Shown here: positions 1-10,751 of the stretch, piece by piece
Position numbering within the stretch: position 1 is the stretch's first letter
Layout of the letters: each line of letters starts with the position of its first letter
Origin: Beta vulgaris subsp. vulgaris
Taxonomy: Eukaryota > Streptophyta > Magnoliopsida > Caryophyllales > Amaranthaceae
Length of the DNA stretch: 64,000 nucleotides
Reading direction: 5' to 3'
Assembly: GCF_026745355.1 (NCBI RefSeq)
Contig: NC_079202.1
Coordinates: 25,004,585-25,068,584 of the forward strand
The notes under the pieces: model-generated
Told to the model about the DNA's origin: nothing
The model's database searches: none
What the model saw: the letters and a program-made list of their open reading frames with translations, nothing else
Program-made: the position numbers and the translations under genes

Positions 1-2526
1 CTTGTTTACGCTTTTCTACGGAAGGTGTGATCAATTTTGAACCAATTGTACCCTTGCCCTCAAGTCTGCCCTCGTGTCGGGATGTCGGAAGTCCAACAGG
101 ATCAACACTAGAAAATACTCAGCCACAAAATTACTGATCTCTTCACCCACAATCCCTTGAATTATACTACCTTCTGGTTGTGCAGGATTCCGAACTTTAT
201 CCTTCAAAGTTCCCATATATCTCTCAAAAGGATAGCACCACCTAAAAACACTGGACCACACAGCTTAATTTCTCGAACTAGATGGACAATGAGATGGACC
301 ATAATGTCAAAGAATGCGGGGGGGGGAAATACATCTCAAATTTGCATAGAGTTTCAACTACTCGGCCTGCAAGGAATCGAGGGTCGACGGGTCTAGGACT
401 TTGCTGCAGATTGATACAAAATGAACACAGTTCTGTAATGGTGTGCCTCACATGCTTTGGAAGTATCCCACGAATTCCAATCGGTAAGAATACTTGCATC
501 ATGACATGACAATCGTGCAATTTCATACTCGATAAATTTAAGGTAACAAAGCGCTTCATATTCGATGAGTAGCCAGTAGGGACCTTAATGCCATACAATG
601 ACTCGCAAAAAATCCGTTTCTCTGCACGCGACATCGTGTAGCAAGCTGGTGGCAAATAATTCTTCTCCGAATCCTCCACCTTTTTACTTTTCTGAGTTTC
701 ATCATCAACCCTTTCCTCCCTTATTTTCTTCTTCCTTCCGTCCCTTTTCTGAGCCCACAACTCTGGTCGAACCCCTTTTTTCCAAGTAAAGTCGTGACGC
801 CTTAACATCTTTTGTCTTGCCCGGAATATTCATAAGTGTCGCGATAATAGCTTCACAAACATTCTTCTCTATGTGCATGACATCCAAACAATGTCTGACC
901 TTTAGATCTTTCCAATATGGGAGTTTCCAAAAAATGGACTGTTTTTTCCATAATCCTGTAGGTCGATCAACCTCACTAGCAGGTTTACCAAAGACTGTTT
1001 CAATGCCCTTCACCTGATTATAAACTTCAGTACCAGTTAATGGTCTATGAGCAACTTCTTCTTCAACCGTCCCATCGAATGCCTTCTTCTTAAACCGATA
1101 GGGATGTCGCGGCTGAGGAGCCTTCGTGTGCGCATATACACATGTTTGCAGCCCTTAAGGTGTGTAGATTTCATGTCATCTAAACAAATCGGGCAAGGTT
1201 GTTTTCCTTTAGTCTTATACCCAGATAAGTTCCCATAAGCTGGATAATCGTTCATAGTACAAAAAAGCATGGCACGCAGAGTGAACATCTCATTAGCATA
1301 CGCATCAAATACTAACACTCCTTCGTTCCACATCTTCTGTAAATCTTCAACAAGCGGCTGAAGGTATACATCTATGTCATTTCCAGGTTGTTTGGGCCCC
1401 GATATAAGAAGCGACAACATCATGTACTTGCGTTTCATGCACAACCAAGGAGGCAAGTTGTAAACCACTAAAACTACTGGCCATGTACTATGCTGCGAGC
1501 TGAGATTGCCAAAAGGGTTCATGCCATCCGTACATAATCCAAGCCTCAGATTCCTATCCTCATTACCAAATGACTTATGCACCCTGTGATAGTTTTCCAC
1601 TCAGGCGAATCAGCCGGATGCTTGAGCAGACCGTCTTTCTTCCTACGATCTGCATGCCACCTCAAATTCTTCGCATCTCCTTTAATTGAGAACATGCGCT
1701 TAAATCTAGGTATTATGGGTAGATACCACAACACCGTCGTCGGTGGTCCTTCACTACCTCCAGCTCCTTCACGCTTGTACCTCGACAATCCACAACATGG
1801 ACACTCATGTAAATGCTCATACTCATTACGATAAAGCACACAATCGTTAGGACAAGCATGTAACCGCTCGTACTCTAAACCCAAAGGACACATCAGCTTC
1901 TTCGCATAATAGTACGACTTTGGCAGTTCATTTCCATCAGGGAGCATCTCAGCTAAAACTTCCAACAACGATGTGAAACTAGAGTCCGTCCAACCAGCGT
2001 TCGACTTAATGTTGAACAGTGTTACCACCGCGGAAAGTTTGGTGTACTTTGTACAACCTGGATACAACGGCTTTTCAGCAGCCTGAGACATAGACTCAAA
2101 AATACGAGGTCGTCTACACGACTGATCTTCAACCTCGTGTATCATCTCGTCTACCCGATCCCTATCTCATCTCCAAATTCATCATCCAAATTCTCATCCC
2201 CTAACTCATCATCATCCTTCTTTTTCTTCACATACATCATTCTTTACTCCAGAGCTTCCCATATACCTCCCCTGCTCACCATGCCAAACCCATACGTGGT
2301 ATTGAGGCCTAAACCCACGGCAAAAGACATGCTCCCTAACCACATGTATACTACTAACCTTGCTCACATTTCTACAATCCAAACAAGGACAATAAAAGTC
2401 GACTGCTCCAGAGGATGTTTGATATTCTAATGCACTTCTACAGAATTCCGAGACCCCATTCACAAACTCAATCGATTCACGACTACCATACATCCAAGTA
2501 CGATCCATCTCATTCAAGAAGACCAC
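1..2526 (-). pseudogene. TNP2-like CACTA transposase with transposase-associated and DUF4218-like domains, frameshifted and partial
   Basis: TNP2 would mobilise the CACTA element by cutting at its termini. Reading leftward: an N-terminal transposase-associated domain (2212-2508; MDRTWM start at 2508, Cys-rich CPCLDCRN motif), then the TNP2 body (about 700-2145; motifs CPCCGLSRYK, LCTDGMNPFG, NLPPWLCMK, DIDVYLQPLVEDL, CPICLDD, HCLDVMHIEKNVCE), then a DUF4218-like C-terminal part (about 30-700; YPFERYMGTLK). The order matches full TNP2 proteins, but the frame changes near 2145, 1580, 1090, 800 and 320. The last change lies beside a G homopolymer at about 317-326. An acidic linker follows the first domain. 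Splicing could explain some breaks, but the domains abut with no clear splice sites. The 3' end is cut off by the window. Confidence 0.85.
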
Positions 2527-3340
2527 CTCTAATAATTAAACACAACATTCATTATAATGCATCAATCATTATTAAAGTACACACATCACATATTCAAATC
2601 ACACACGTATACAAGCTAAGATAGTGACATGTTCAATTGTATGCATGCAGTCAAAGGTCCTTATCACTCCACCTAACCCATCCTTGGACGTCTAATCTCA
2701 CTAGTGAATATATGCCAACTTTTCAATTCTAAGGAAAAACCGGCAGCATTTCCCTACAGTTCTCCAAGTACACAATGTAGATAATTGCTTATCTACATAT
2801 GTACCCAGAGAACAATGTAGAGAAAGGATAAGCCAAGAATTTCCTCACAATTGAAAAAAAGACACACATTCACCACCTAAGTGAGATCAAACTTCCAAGA
2901 ACAATCCCAAACCGGGGACTATTCAAGACTTACTCCTAATGAGTAAGTCTTGAAGGGGTATCTAGGCATATGATGATGATTCAAACAACTTGTGGATTTC
3001 ATATATAGCTAAATCACATTGCGTTTTCATACAATCTCATATTAAGAAATATACATATACATTATAAAAAATACATATATACATCAATAAATTATCATAA
3101 CTTTAATCAATTTGAAGCACATGACAACTTTGTTTACATGTTAAACTAGTTACCTCTTAACACCACCGACGAGCAATGAAGAGAGAAGAAATAGTTGGAC
3201 CTTTATTCTGCCTTCCTAAGCCTCTTCTTCCTAGCATTAACAAAACCCACATTGCACATTAATCATTTAATTCAATTAAGAAAAACAAAAGTAACTTAAA
3301 AACAAAATTAATTCATACCTAATTAACCACTCAAATGTTG

Positions 3341-3380
3341 GAGAAGAGAAGAGAAGAGAAGAGAAGAGAAGAGAAGAGAA
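3341..3380. repeat. (GAGAA)8 microsatellite
   Basis: Eight perfect copies of GAGAA, 20 bp left of the gypsy 5' LTR, within the CACTA leader. Confidence 0.95.
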
Positions 3381-3394
3381 GGGTAGTGGTGATG

Positions 3395-3399
3395 GTGGA
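3395..3399. repeat. Target-site duplication GTGGA (left copy)
   Basis: GTGGA directly precedes the 5' LTR and recurs directly after the 3' LTR at 15074-15078. The perfect 5-bp duplication proves a single intact insertion. Confidence 0.95.
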
Positions 3400-3951
3400 T
3401 GTAATACCCCAAATTTTCAAAGATTATTTTATTATTATTTATTAAGATTCAATATTATTTTCGCTTAAAAATTATTTTGTGATAATGAGATTTCATTTGT
3501 CAACTGCGTTTATTAAAATAATAATTTAATTTAGTTTGATTTATTTACTTATTATTCATTTCATTATCAAACTCTTTAAATTGATTTATGGATACCTTGG
3601 TTCATTGTCCATCCACATTGGTAATCCAAGCCCAAACATTAGTCCATAGTTCAAGTCCATGTGTCTTTTACCAAAAAGAAAAGTTAAAAAAAAAAAAAAA
3701 AAAAGAGAGTGAAAATCAGCTTCTTTCACATCTCCCTCCCTCCTTCCTCTTCTTCAAAAAAAAATCAGCAGTAAAAGAATTAATTAGTTCAGCAACTTGC
3801 AATACTTGTCAGTAAAATTTAATCTTCCCAACTAATATCAGATTATAGGGGAGGTAAACATTGAAGAAGCTACAACACCATAGCTTCACCTCCCTACACC
3901 ATAGCCTCCATTAATGGGACTTAACCAAGCTTGAAAATTTCTGACCAATCC

Positions 3952-3963
3952 CTCTATAAATAC
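3952..3963 (+). promoter_or_regulatory. TATA box of 5' LTR promoter
   Basis: TCTATAAATAC lies about 555 bp into the LTR and is kept in the 3' LTR near 12706-12716. It is the best pol II core promoter candidate for the genomic RNA; the start site should lie about 30 bp downstream. Confidence 0.7.
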
Positions 3964-5163
3964 TGACTTCATTCTCATCAGATTCCTCAAGCAAAACCAC
4001 TTCAAAGGTTTGCTTCACTCTCTCTCTCCCTCTTTAATTTCTGAAATTCTGATTTTTAGAGATAAAATAAAAATAAAATTTCAAAACCACCATTATCACC
4101 ACCTTCGAACCACCAACCCAGAAAATCCGACCAACCCAGAACCACCGCGACAAAAAAACCGCCCCACTTCCGCGCCCAGCCAAGCCCATTCGCAGCCTCG
4201 ACCCTCTGTCGCCCAGCCAGCCCTCTTCGCGACCCTCGCCCCTCTGTCGCGACATTCTGTCGCACAGCCCCCTCGACCCCGCCTGTTTTCCCCTTCGCCT
4301 GAGAACCGCCGTGCGCCGGCCAAACCCCCTGCGTCGAGCCTCCTTTTCGTACCCCCCCTGTCGCCTCCCCTGTCCTCCCCCTCTCCTTCGTTCCTTTTCC
4401 TTCCTTTCTGTTTTTGAAACTGATTCAAAGAATCAGTAAAAGAGGACCCCCTTCCCTTTTTAATGATTTTGTTATTTTACTTTTATTTTAAAAACTAAAG
4501 CCATAAACTTCCTAAACTAGCTACATTAATGAATTAGTGTATTTTATTCATCTTTTACAAACTTGATAATGTTTTCTGATTTTCTAAATTAAAACAAGGA
4601 GTAACATATAGTTATTCTTCTATGTTTAAAATAGTTGTTTAAGTTAATAAAATTAAGATTGAAGTAATTTTATGAATACTTAAAATGATTTCATATATAA
4701 TGTGAAAACTATAAAACTTTATAAACTCTCTTAAGTTCATTAAGAATTTCTTTAAAGTTATTTGAACCATTTAAATTGTTTACTTTATAAAAAAAAGGGG
4801 TTATTTAGGAACTAACTTAAATCTCGTTAATATTGTAGACTCCGATTTCGTAGACAAGGACTATCAAGAGCGCTAACACGTTCGTGAACTTAGCTTTGGG
4901 CACGCGTCACGAGGTAATCTTCAATGTCCATCTAAACATAGATCCCGCTAGTGTAAAATGAATTGGTTACGTGATTATTATGTGCTTATAAAATTTATAA
5001 TTATGGACTATAATTATGGACTCGAATAACAAATGGACAACGACTCTGGATTCTGATTATGATTTATGAATAACGACGATGGACGATGTACGATATGACA
5101 ATGAGGTTACTATAACGTTATTAAAAATCGGTTAATGTTATTTAATAATGATATGATTAGTAT

Positions 5164-5165
5164 TA

Positions 5166-5235
<70 letters not shown>

Positions 5236-5236
5236 G
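5164..5236. repeat. (TTA)n microsatellite in 5' LTR
   Basis: About 24 TTA units. The equivalent tract in the 3' LTR (13913-13947) is roughly half as long, so the array changed after insertion or is mis-sized in one copy. Confidence 0.95.
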
Positions 5237-5726
5237 TTATTATTATCACTTTATTCATGAATATTATTATCGTTATTAACTTTGTACTTTATGGAAGTTG
5301 GAATTGATAAGAAATTGTGATAACAAAATGATTATGAATCTGAGACGATAAATGAACTCAAGTGATTGGAAATATGAAATAAGTTATTGAAATCTCTATG
5401 AATGAATTGAGATTATGATGGATTGAATATGTTCACACTGGTTTGAACAAGATGACGTAATTAAATAAGATGACGTAATTGAATAAGATGACGTAAATGT
5501 ATATGTGAATTATGTGATGACGTGAATTAAAAGATGTTAATCACGTAAAGTGAAATATCGGAGGGAAATGATGAACAGGTTGCCCTGTATGAGTGGTTCA
5601 GCGGCCCCTACAGGTTCTCTGGTTACTATGCTGATTATTCTGTTACTGTCTTCCTTCTATCTTGATGTGATCCAAGTAGAAGGGGTGTGCACACTAGGGA
5701 CTCTGTTATGGCCATTATGATTTTTC

Positions 5727-5833
5727 GTAGGTGGTTACAGGGGGTTTCCCCGGCCTACAAGTAGGTGGTTACAGGGGGTTTCCCCGGCCTACTATGTTGA
5801 AGTAAGTGGTTACAGGGGGTTTCCCCGGCTTAC
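5727..5833 (+). repeat. Three tandem hairpin units in LTR R/U5
   Basis: Units at 5727-5758, 5761-5792 and 5802-5833 each open GTAGG or GTAAG, share GTGGTTACAGGGGGTTTCCC and close CCTAC or CTTAC. The outer stem of unit 3 carries a paired change (G-C to A-T). The 3' LTR copies are at 14438-14467, 14470-14501 and 14511-14542, the first with a short deletion. They lie downstream of the TATA box, so they are part of the genomic RNA. Confidence 0.85.
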
Positions 5834-6366
5834 TGGCGTTCTCTTTCCTCTCCTTGAATAATTGAGATAATTGAATTAATGAAATGATTATTCAGTGTAT
5901 ATATATGTGTACATGTGTTATGACTTCCAAAACTATTAGTATACTATTTTACAAAGTATTTTCAACTTAAGTATTTTATGGGATGGAGTTGGAATTACTC
6001 AGTTTATCTGATTTTGGGAGCTTGTCTCTCTTGTCTCTTTTCAATGTATTTGTGCAGGTGGGTGATCGAACGGGGGAACAAAAGGGAGACACTAGAGTTG
6101 TCATCCACTTAGCCTATGATTAGCTTTCGCTGGAACTCTGAAACTTTTAATTAATTAGTGATGTCTAATAAACAATTTACTTAGTTGTTTTGATCAATGA
6201 ATTTGAGTTGGTGTGTTGTAACTTAGCCTTGCAATTGTTTCCAAGGAGATAATTGCAGCGGTAACACCTCCCCGTCGGATCGAACCCTCGTGGATCCGTT
6301 TTCCCCCGAAAACCCGAGTTTATTCGAATGGAAAAAGGGTTCGGGTCGGCGGGGGTGTTACAGTAA

Positions 6367-6378
6367 TGGTATCCGAGC
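6367..6378 (+). other. Primer-binding site (initiator tRNA-Met type)
   Basis: TGGTATCCGAGC lies four bases after the LTR end. It differs by one base from the common plant PBS TGGTATCAGAGC, which pairs with the 3' end of initiator tRNA-Met. Confidence 0.85.
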
Positions 6379-6610
6379 TGAGTTAGATTAACTAGGGAAA
6401 GATTAAAATTGTCAATATAGACATTAAGGAAATGAATCAAATAAGTTTAAACTTAAAATTTGATTAAGAAGTCAAGATAATAGAATATTTAGGAGAAATG
6501 AATTAGGATTAAAATATGGTTTAAGGGTTTAGTACGGGTACGAATGAGTTATGTGTGCATGTATGAAAGTACTCGTTAAAGGTACTTATTAATTGTTTAT
6601 ATTTTATTAG

Positions 6611-7116
6611 ATGGCCAGGACTCGCATGACTGCCAGGAAATGCACCAGAACCCCTCGTCAAGGACCTTACCTTCTAAGAATGAGGGTAGGAGAGTCTATT
6701 TCAGCCTACATCTATAGGTTGCGTCTGACCATGAAGTGTTATCACCTCAATGAAGGTCACGGAAATTCAGATTACCTCACGACACCTAGACAAGCCGATG
6801 TCTTAATTCACACTCTCCCCAATGATGGCCCTTATGCTGAAATCAAGAGTGAATACTCTGATATATTGAAAAATGGAAGGCCAAACTATGAAAGATACAC
6901 GTGGAAAGGGAAGTGGTATCTCACTTTGAGTTACCTGGAGAAAAGGATGCTCGATGCCAGAGCCAAATGGCTTAATTACTACCTAACCTCCGATGATGAT
7001 GAACCAACTATAGTGATAATGAAGTAATAGAAAGAAGCCCTACCCCACCCGTTGAAAACCATGGAGAAAATGAAAATGAAGATGATGATGAAGACCCGTC
7101 CGAGGATGAAGAGTAA
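6611..7116 (+). pseudogene. Accessory ORF before gag with histone-H3-tail-like N-terminus and acidic C-terminus, frameshifted
   Basis: I do not recognise the protein's function. The open frame runs 6611-7027 (138 codons). A one-base shift near 7000 connects it to a second frame ending at 7116 that encodes an acidic tail rich in Asp/Glu (ends DDDEDPSEDEE). The start MARTRMTARKCT matches the mature histone H3 N-terminus at A1, R2, T3, T6, A7, R8, K9 and T11, with R for K4 and C for S10. The middle is a mixed alpha/beta-like sequence with a conserved-looking YLEKRMLDARAKW segment and no zinc knuckle. It sits between the PBS and the true gag start near 7413, so it is separate from gag. It could instead be a gag-leader peptide or a chance resemblance. 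Confidence 0.55.
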
Positions 7117-7412
7117 AACCTTCAACCTTAGCTAGTCGTAACCACTAGGAATCTAAATAACCTGTAGTAGACTTATTAACGTTAATGTTAACTTATTTGT
7201 TTTATGATGCTAGTATATCTTAGTTATGAAAACTAAGTGACTCTTATGTGATGAAATGTGCATGAGTAATGAAATGACGAAATTTTAGTATATGAACCGA
7301 GTATGATGTGTGGAAAGGTGAATGAATTGATAATTTGATTATATATTTATTAAGCCTTGTTTAAGATAATGTGAATGGTGGGAACACACAATGTGAATAA
7401 CGCAGGTAGCTT
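7117..7412 (+). other. Spacer between accessory ORF and gag
   Basis: AT-rich and noncoding. It ends in AACGCAGGTAGC just before the gag ATG at 7413, which resembles a 3' splice site, so gag could be expressed from a spliced RNA. That is only an inference. Confidence 0.3.
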
Positions 7413-8620
7413 ATGCAATACGTTTACACACGATCTAGAGGAAGACGTCAGAAAACCAAATGGCGAAACTCCGAACAAGTTGCAGCACGACTTAGGACTC
7501 TGAGCAATTAGCTCAAAACTTCGGATTAGTTCTTCAAAACCAGCTCAAGGATAACCACCATGGGATGATCCACAAGCCGCAATGGCGAAAAAGATTTCCT
7601 CTCTGAAACCACCAACCTTTGTTGGTAGAGAAGACCCATTACTTCTCGAAAATTGGATAAGAGACTTCGAAAAGATTTTCACGGCCACGGGTACGCCTGA
7701 GGCCCAGAAAGTTGACCAAGCGACCTTTTATTTGCACGAGGATGCCGATACGTGGTGGGAAAGTGTAGGACCAATCGTTAAAGCTCAAGAGAACTTTAAC
7801 TGGGAAGCATTTAAGATAGCGATTAAGGCTCGATTCTTCCCCGAGCACATCCGTAGGCAGAAGTACAATGAGTTTAGTAGATTCAATCAGAGTTATAACA
7901 TGAGTGTGCAAGAGTACGCTCAGAAATTTAATGAGTATGCTCGCTTCTGTCCGACTGTGTTCCTGATGAGGGAACTAAAGCTCAAAAGTTTGAGGACGGA
8001 CTTAAGTTCGATCTTCAGACTCGTATGGGAGGTAGTACCTCAACTACTTTCGCGGAGGCATATGCTAAGGCCTCAAACTTAGAGAGAATTCTGCAGCGTG
8101 AAAGAGAAGTGCTAAGTAGGCATAAGAGAAAGGAACCTGCGAGCAACAGCAACAGCCAAGGGTACGATAAAAGGCCCAACAACAACAACAACAACAACAA
8201 CAATAGTGGACGCTACAACAACCGCAACACTCAGAATTATGGACAACAGGCCCCGCAAGGAAATAGGATCCAAAGGAACTTTGTTTGCAGGAAGTGTAAC
8301 AAGAACCATCCAGGGTTCACTTGTCAGGGTGAGAAAATCAAATGCTTCGAATGTGGAGAAGTAGGTCACAAATCATTTAACTGTCCCAAGAGGCAAGCTC
8401 AGAATGGACCGAATGCAAACAAAAGTAACACTGGCAACATTGGAGGTGGAAACAGGATTCAACACTTTAATAACAACCGCCCCAATGGAGGAAAGCTGCC
8501 AGAACAGAAACCAGGACAACCGCCCCTTTGGAAGTGGAAATGGAAATTTTGGAAGGAATGACAATAGAGGCTACACCAGTGGACGAATCAATGTCATGAG
8601 CCGAGTCGAAGCGACACAAT
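7413..8620 (+). pseudogene. Gag of Tekay-like element (capsid and zinc knuckle), frameshifted
   Basis: Gag forms the retrotransposon particle and binds its RNA. The basic N-terminus (RSRGRRQKTK) starts at ATG 7413. The capsid-like core is open from 7582 (LENWIRDFEKIF, ADTWWESV, HIRRQKYNEF). Frame changes occur near 7500, near 7960 (core continues as FEDGLKFDLQTRMGG) and near 8530. The nucleocapsid part has two Cys/His boxes: CRKCNKNHPGFTC, and the CCHC knuckle CFECGEVGHKSFNC near 8343-8384. An (AAC)n tract at 8178-8201 encodes polyasparagine. All breaks look like single-base indels, and the rest of each domain is well preserved. Confidence 0.9.
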
Positions 8621-9136
8621 GCCAATGTTGTGACTGGTACTTTTCTCGTGAACTCAAACCCTGCTTATGTACTCTTTGATTCAGGAGCGTCTCATTCTTT
8701 TATTTCTAGTACTTTTGTTGATAAGTATCCCCTCGAGTCTACCCAGCCCTGTCAAGCCAATATAGTCATGCCCACAGGTGAAACTGTTTCTTGTAAATCT
8801 CTCTTCCAAAATATCCCTGTAGTCATAGCTGATAATGAACTACCGGCCGATCTTATCCTTTTTGACCTAAAAGACTTTCACGTTATCTTGGGAATGGATT
8901 GGTTAGCTAAGTATAAAGCCAAAATCGAGTGTCATAACCAGAAAATATCTCTTAGAGGACCAAAATGGAAATAGGATATCTTATAAAGGCATAACCTTCC
9001 AGCCTACTGTTAAAATAATCTCTGCCTTGAACCTTCAAACCTACCTTAGAAAAGGCTACCCAGTCTACCTATGCCAAGTAAGGGACGCAAGCATGGAAAA
9101 TGAGGAGTTGACTCAAATCCCGGTAGTAAAGGAATT
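8621..9136 (+). pseudogene. Aspartic protease of Tekay-like pol, broken C-terminal linker
   Basis: The retropepsin would cleave the Gag-Pol polyprotein. The active-site motif LFDSGASHSF is open in 8630-8974, followed by the second conserved block VILGMDWLAKY. The linker to RT (8975-9136) shifts frame: the expected open reading continues past the stop at 8974 in another frame. It sits directly after gag, as in other gypsy polyproteins. Confidence 0.9.
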
Positions 9137-10751
9137 TTGGATGTATTTCCCGAGGAGTTACCTGGAATGCCGCCTGTCAGAGAAGTGAACTTCAAGATCG
9201 ACTTAGTCCCGGGAACAGGACCTATCTCTAAGGCTCCGTACCGAATGGCACCTGCAGAAATGCAAGAATTGAAGGTGCAGTTGGAGGAATTTTGGAAAAA
9301 GGGTACATTCGACCTAGTGTTTCGCCTTGGGGAGCCCCGGTACTGTTTGTTCGAAAGAAAGATGGATCTTTAAGGTTGTGTATCGATTATAGGGAGTTGA
9401 ATAATGCCACGGTGAAGAATAAATATCCGCTCCCGAGAATTGAGGATTTGTTCGATCAACTTCAAGGTGCAGCAGTATTTTCGAGTCGATTTGAGATCGG
9501 GTTATCACCAATTACGAATTGCTGAAGAGGACATTCCGAAAACAGCCTTTCGTACGAGATATGGCCATTATGAGTTCACAGTCATGCCTTTTGGACTCAC
9601 AAATGCGCCAGCTGCTTTCATGGATCTCATGAATAGGACCTTTCAGCCATATCTGGACAAGTTCGTGATAGTATTCATTGATGATATATTGGTGTACTCG
9701 AAGGATAAAGAAGATAATGAGGTTCAGTTAAGGAAAGTATTGGAGATTCTTCCAGAAAAGCAATTGTACGCTAAGTTCTCAAAATGTGAATTTTGGTTGG
9801 AAAAAGTATCATTTTTGGGTCATGTGATATCAAAGGAAGGCGTTTCGGTAGACCGTCGAAGATTCAAGCAGTGACTGATTGGCCTCAACCTAAGAACGTC
9901 ACTGAAATAAGGAGTTTCTTGGGTTTAGCTGGATATTACCGAAGATTCGTAAAAATTTTTCAAGAACAACCCAACCTCTCACTAACCTGATGAAGAAAAC
10001 AACAAAATTTCATTGGGATGATAAGTGTGAGGAAGCATTTCAAGAGTTGAAGAAAAGACTTACAACAGCCCCGGTATTGACGTTGCCCTCTGGAGTAGAA
10101 GGATTTGAAGTTTATAGTGATGCCTCGAAGAAAGGTTTTGGGTGTGTTTTGATGCAGCATGGCAAAGTAGTGGCCTATGCGTCGAGACAACTCAAACCGC
10201 ATGAGCAAAATCACCCTACTCATGACTTGGAGTTAGGGGCGATCGTGTTTGCGTTGAAAATTTGGAGACATTACTTGTATGGAGTGCAGTGTAAAGTCTA
10301 TACAGATCACAAGAGCTTGAAGTATCTGTATACGCAAAAGGAGTTGAATATGAGGCAAAGACGTTGGTTAGAGCTTATAAACGACTATGATTTGAAGATA
10401 GTGTATCAAGAAGGAAAAGCAAACAAAGTAGCGGATGTGTTGAGTAGGAAGAGCGCTCATTCGCTAAATGTGCTGATTTTGGCAAATGATCTGTGTGAGG
10501 AGATCAAGAGGTTGAATTTGGAAGTAGTAGAACCCGGTTATGTGAAAGCTCAATTGAATGCTCTTACTGTTGGACCGGACATATTTGAGGATATTCGAGA
10601 GAAGCAAGCTGCCGATAAGTGGTTGAGTAAGTTAAGAGGGATGAAAGAAAGTGGTCAAGCACCAGAATTCGAGATCGATGAAAATGGCGTTGCAAAGTAT
10701 AAACAGAGATGGTTGTGCCACAAGATGAGGAACTCAAGACGAGAATCCTAA
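9137..10751 (+). pseudogene. Reverse transcriptase and RNase H of Tekay-like pol, frameshifted
   Basis: RT copies the genomic RNA and RNase H removes it. RT begins with the [15 protein letters not shown] and [12 protein letters not shown] motifs (from 9137). It continues in other frames with [11 protein letters not shown] (about 9370), [23 protein letters not shown] and catalytic FIDDILVYS (about 9677-9703). RNase H is open from 9990 to 10751. It shows the acidic residues in [22 protein letters not shown] and [10 protein letters not shown], and the final ADVLSR. Frame changes lie near 9290, 9480, 9850 and 9970. All domains keep normal length, so the sequence looks recently intact. Confidence 0.95.

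Larger units (their letters stand above)
2527..3399 (-). other. Leader/promoter side of the CACTA transposase, left of the nested gypsy element
   Basis: No coding potential is visible. The stretch is AT-rich with a (GAGAA)8 tract next to the retrotransposon insertion point. On the transposase strand this is a CT-rich tract, as plant 5' leaders often have. Together with 15074-15339 it makes up the original untranslated region between terminus and start codon. Confidence 0.4.
3400..6362 (+). repeat. 5' LTR of Tekay-like element (2963 bp)
   Basis: The boundaries are set by the TSD, by alignment with the 3' LTR, and by the PBS four bases downstream. A TATA box at 3952-3963 puts U3 at about 580 bp, leaving an unusually long R/U5 of about 2.4 kb. 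That part holds a GC-rich, proline-codon-like tract (4110-4400), a TTA microsatellite and three tandem hairpins (5727-5833). It is 36 bp longer than its partner, largely because of the microsatellite. Confidence 0.95.

Noticed and set aside
4010..4417. 135-codon proline-rich ORF in the 5' LTR and its minus-strand partners
   Set aside because: It lies in the GC-rich leader of the LTR. It is open on several frames and both strands because of base composition, and no domain or conserved start is visible.
8015..8369. Minus-strand ORFs rich in Leu and Val
   Set aside because: Shadow of the (AAC)n polyasparagine tract in gag.
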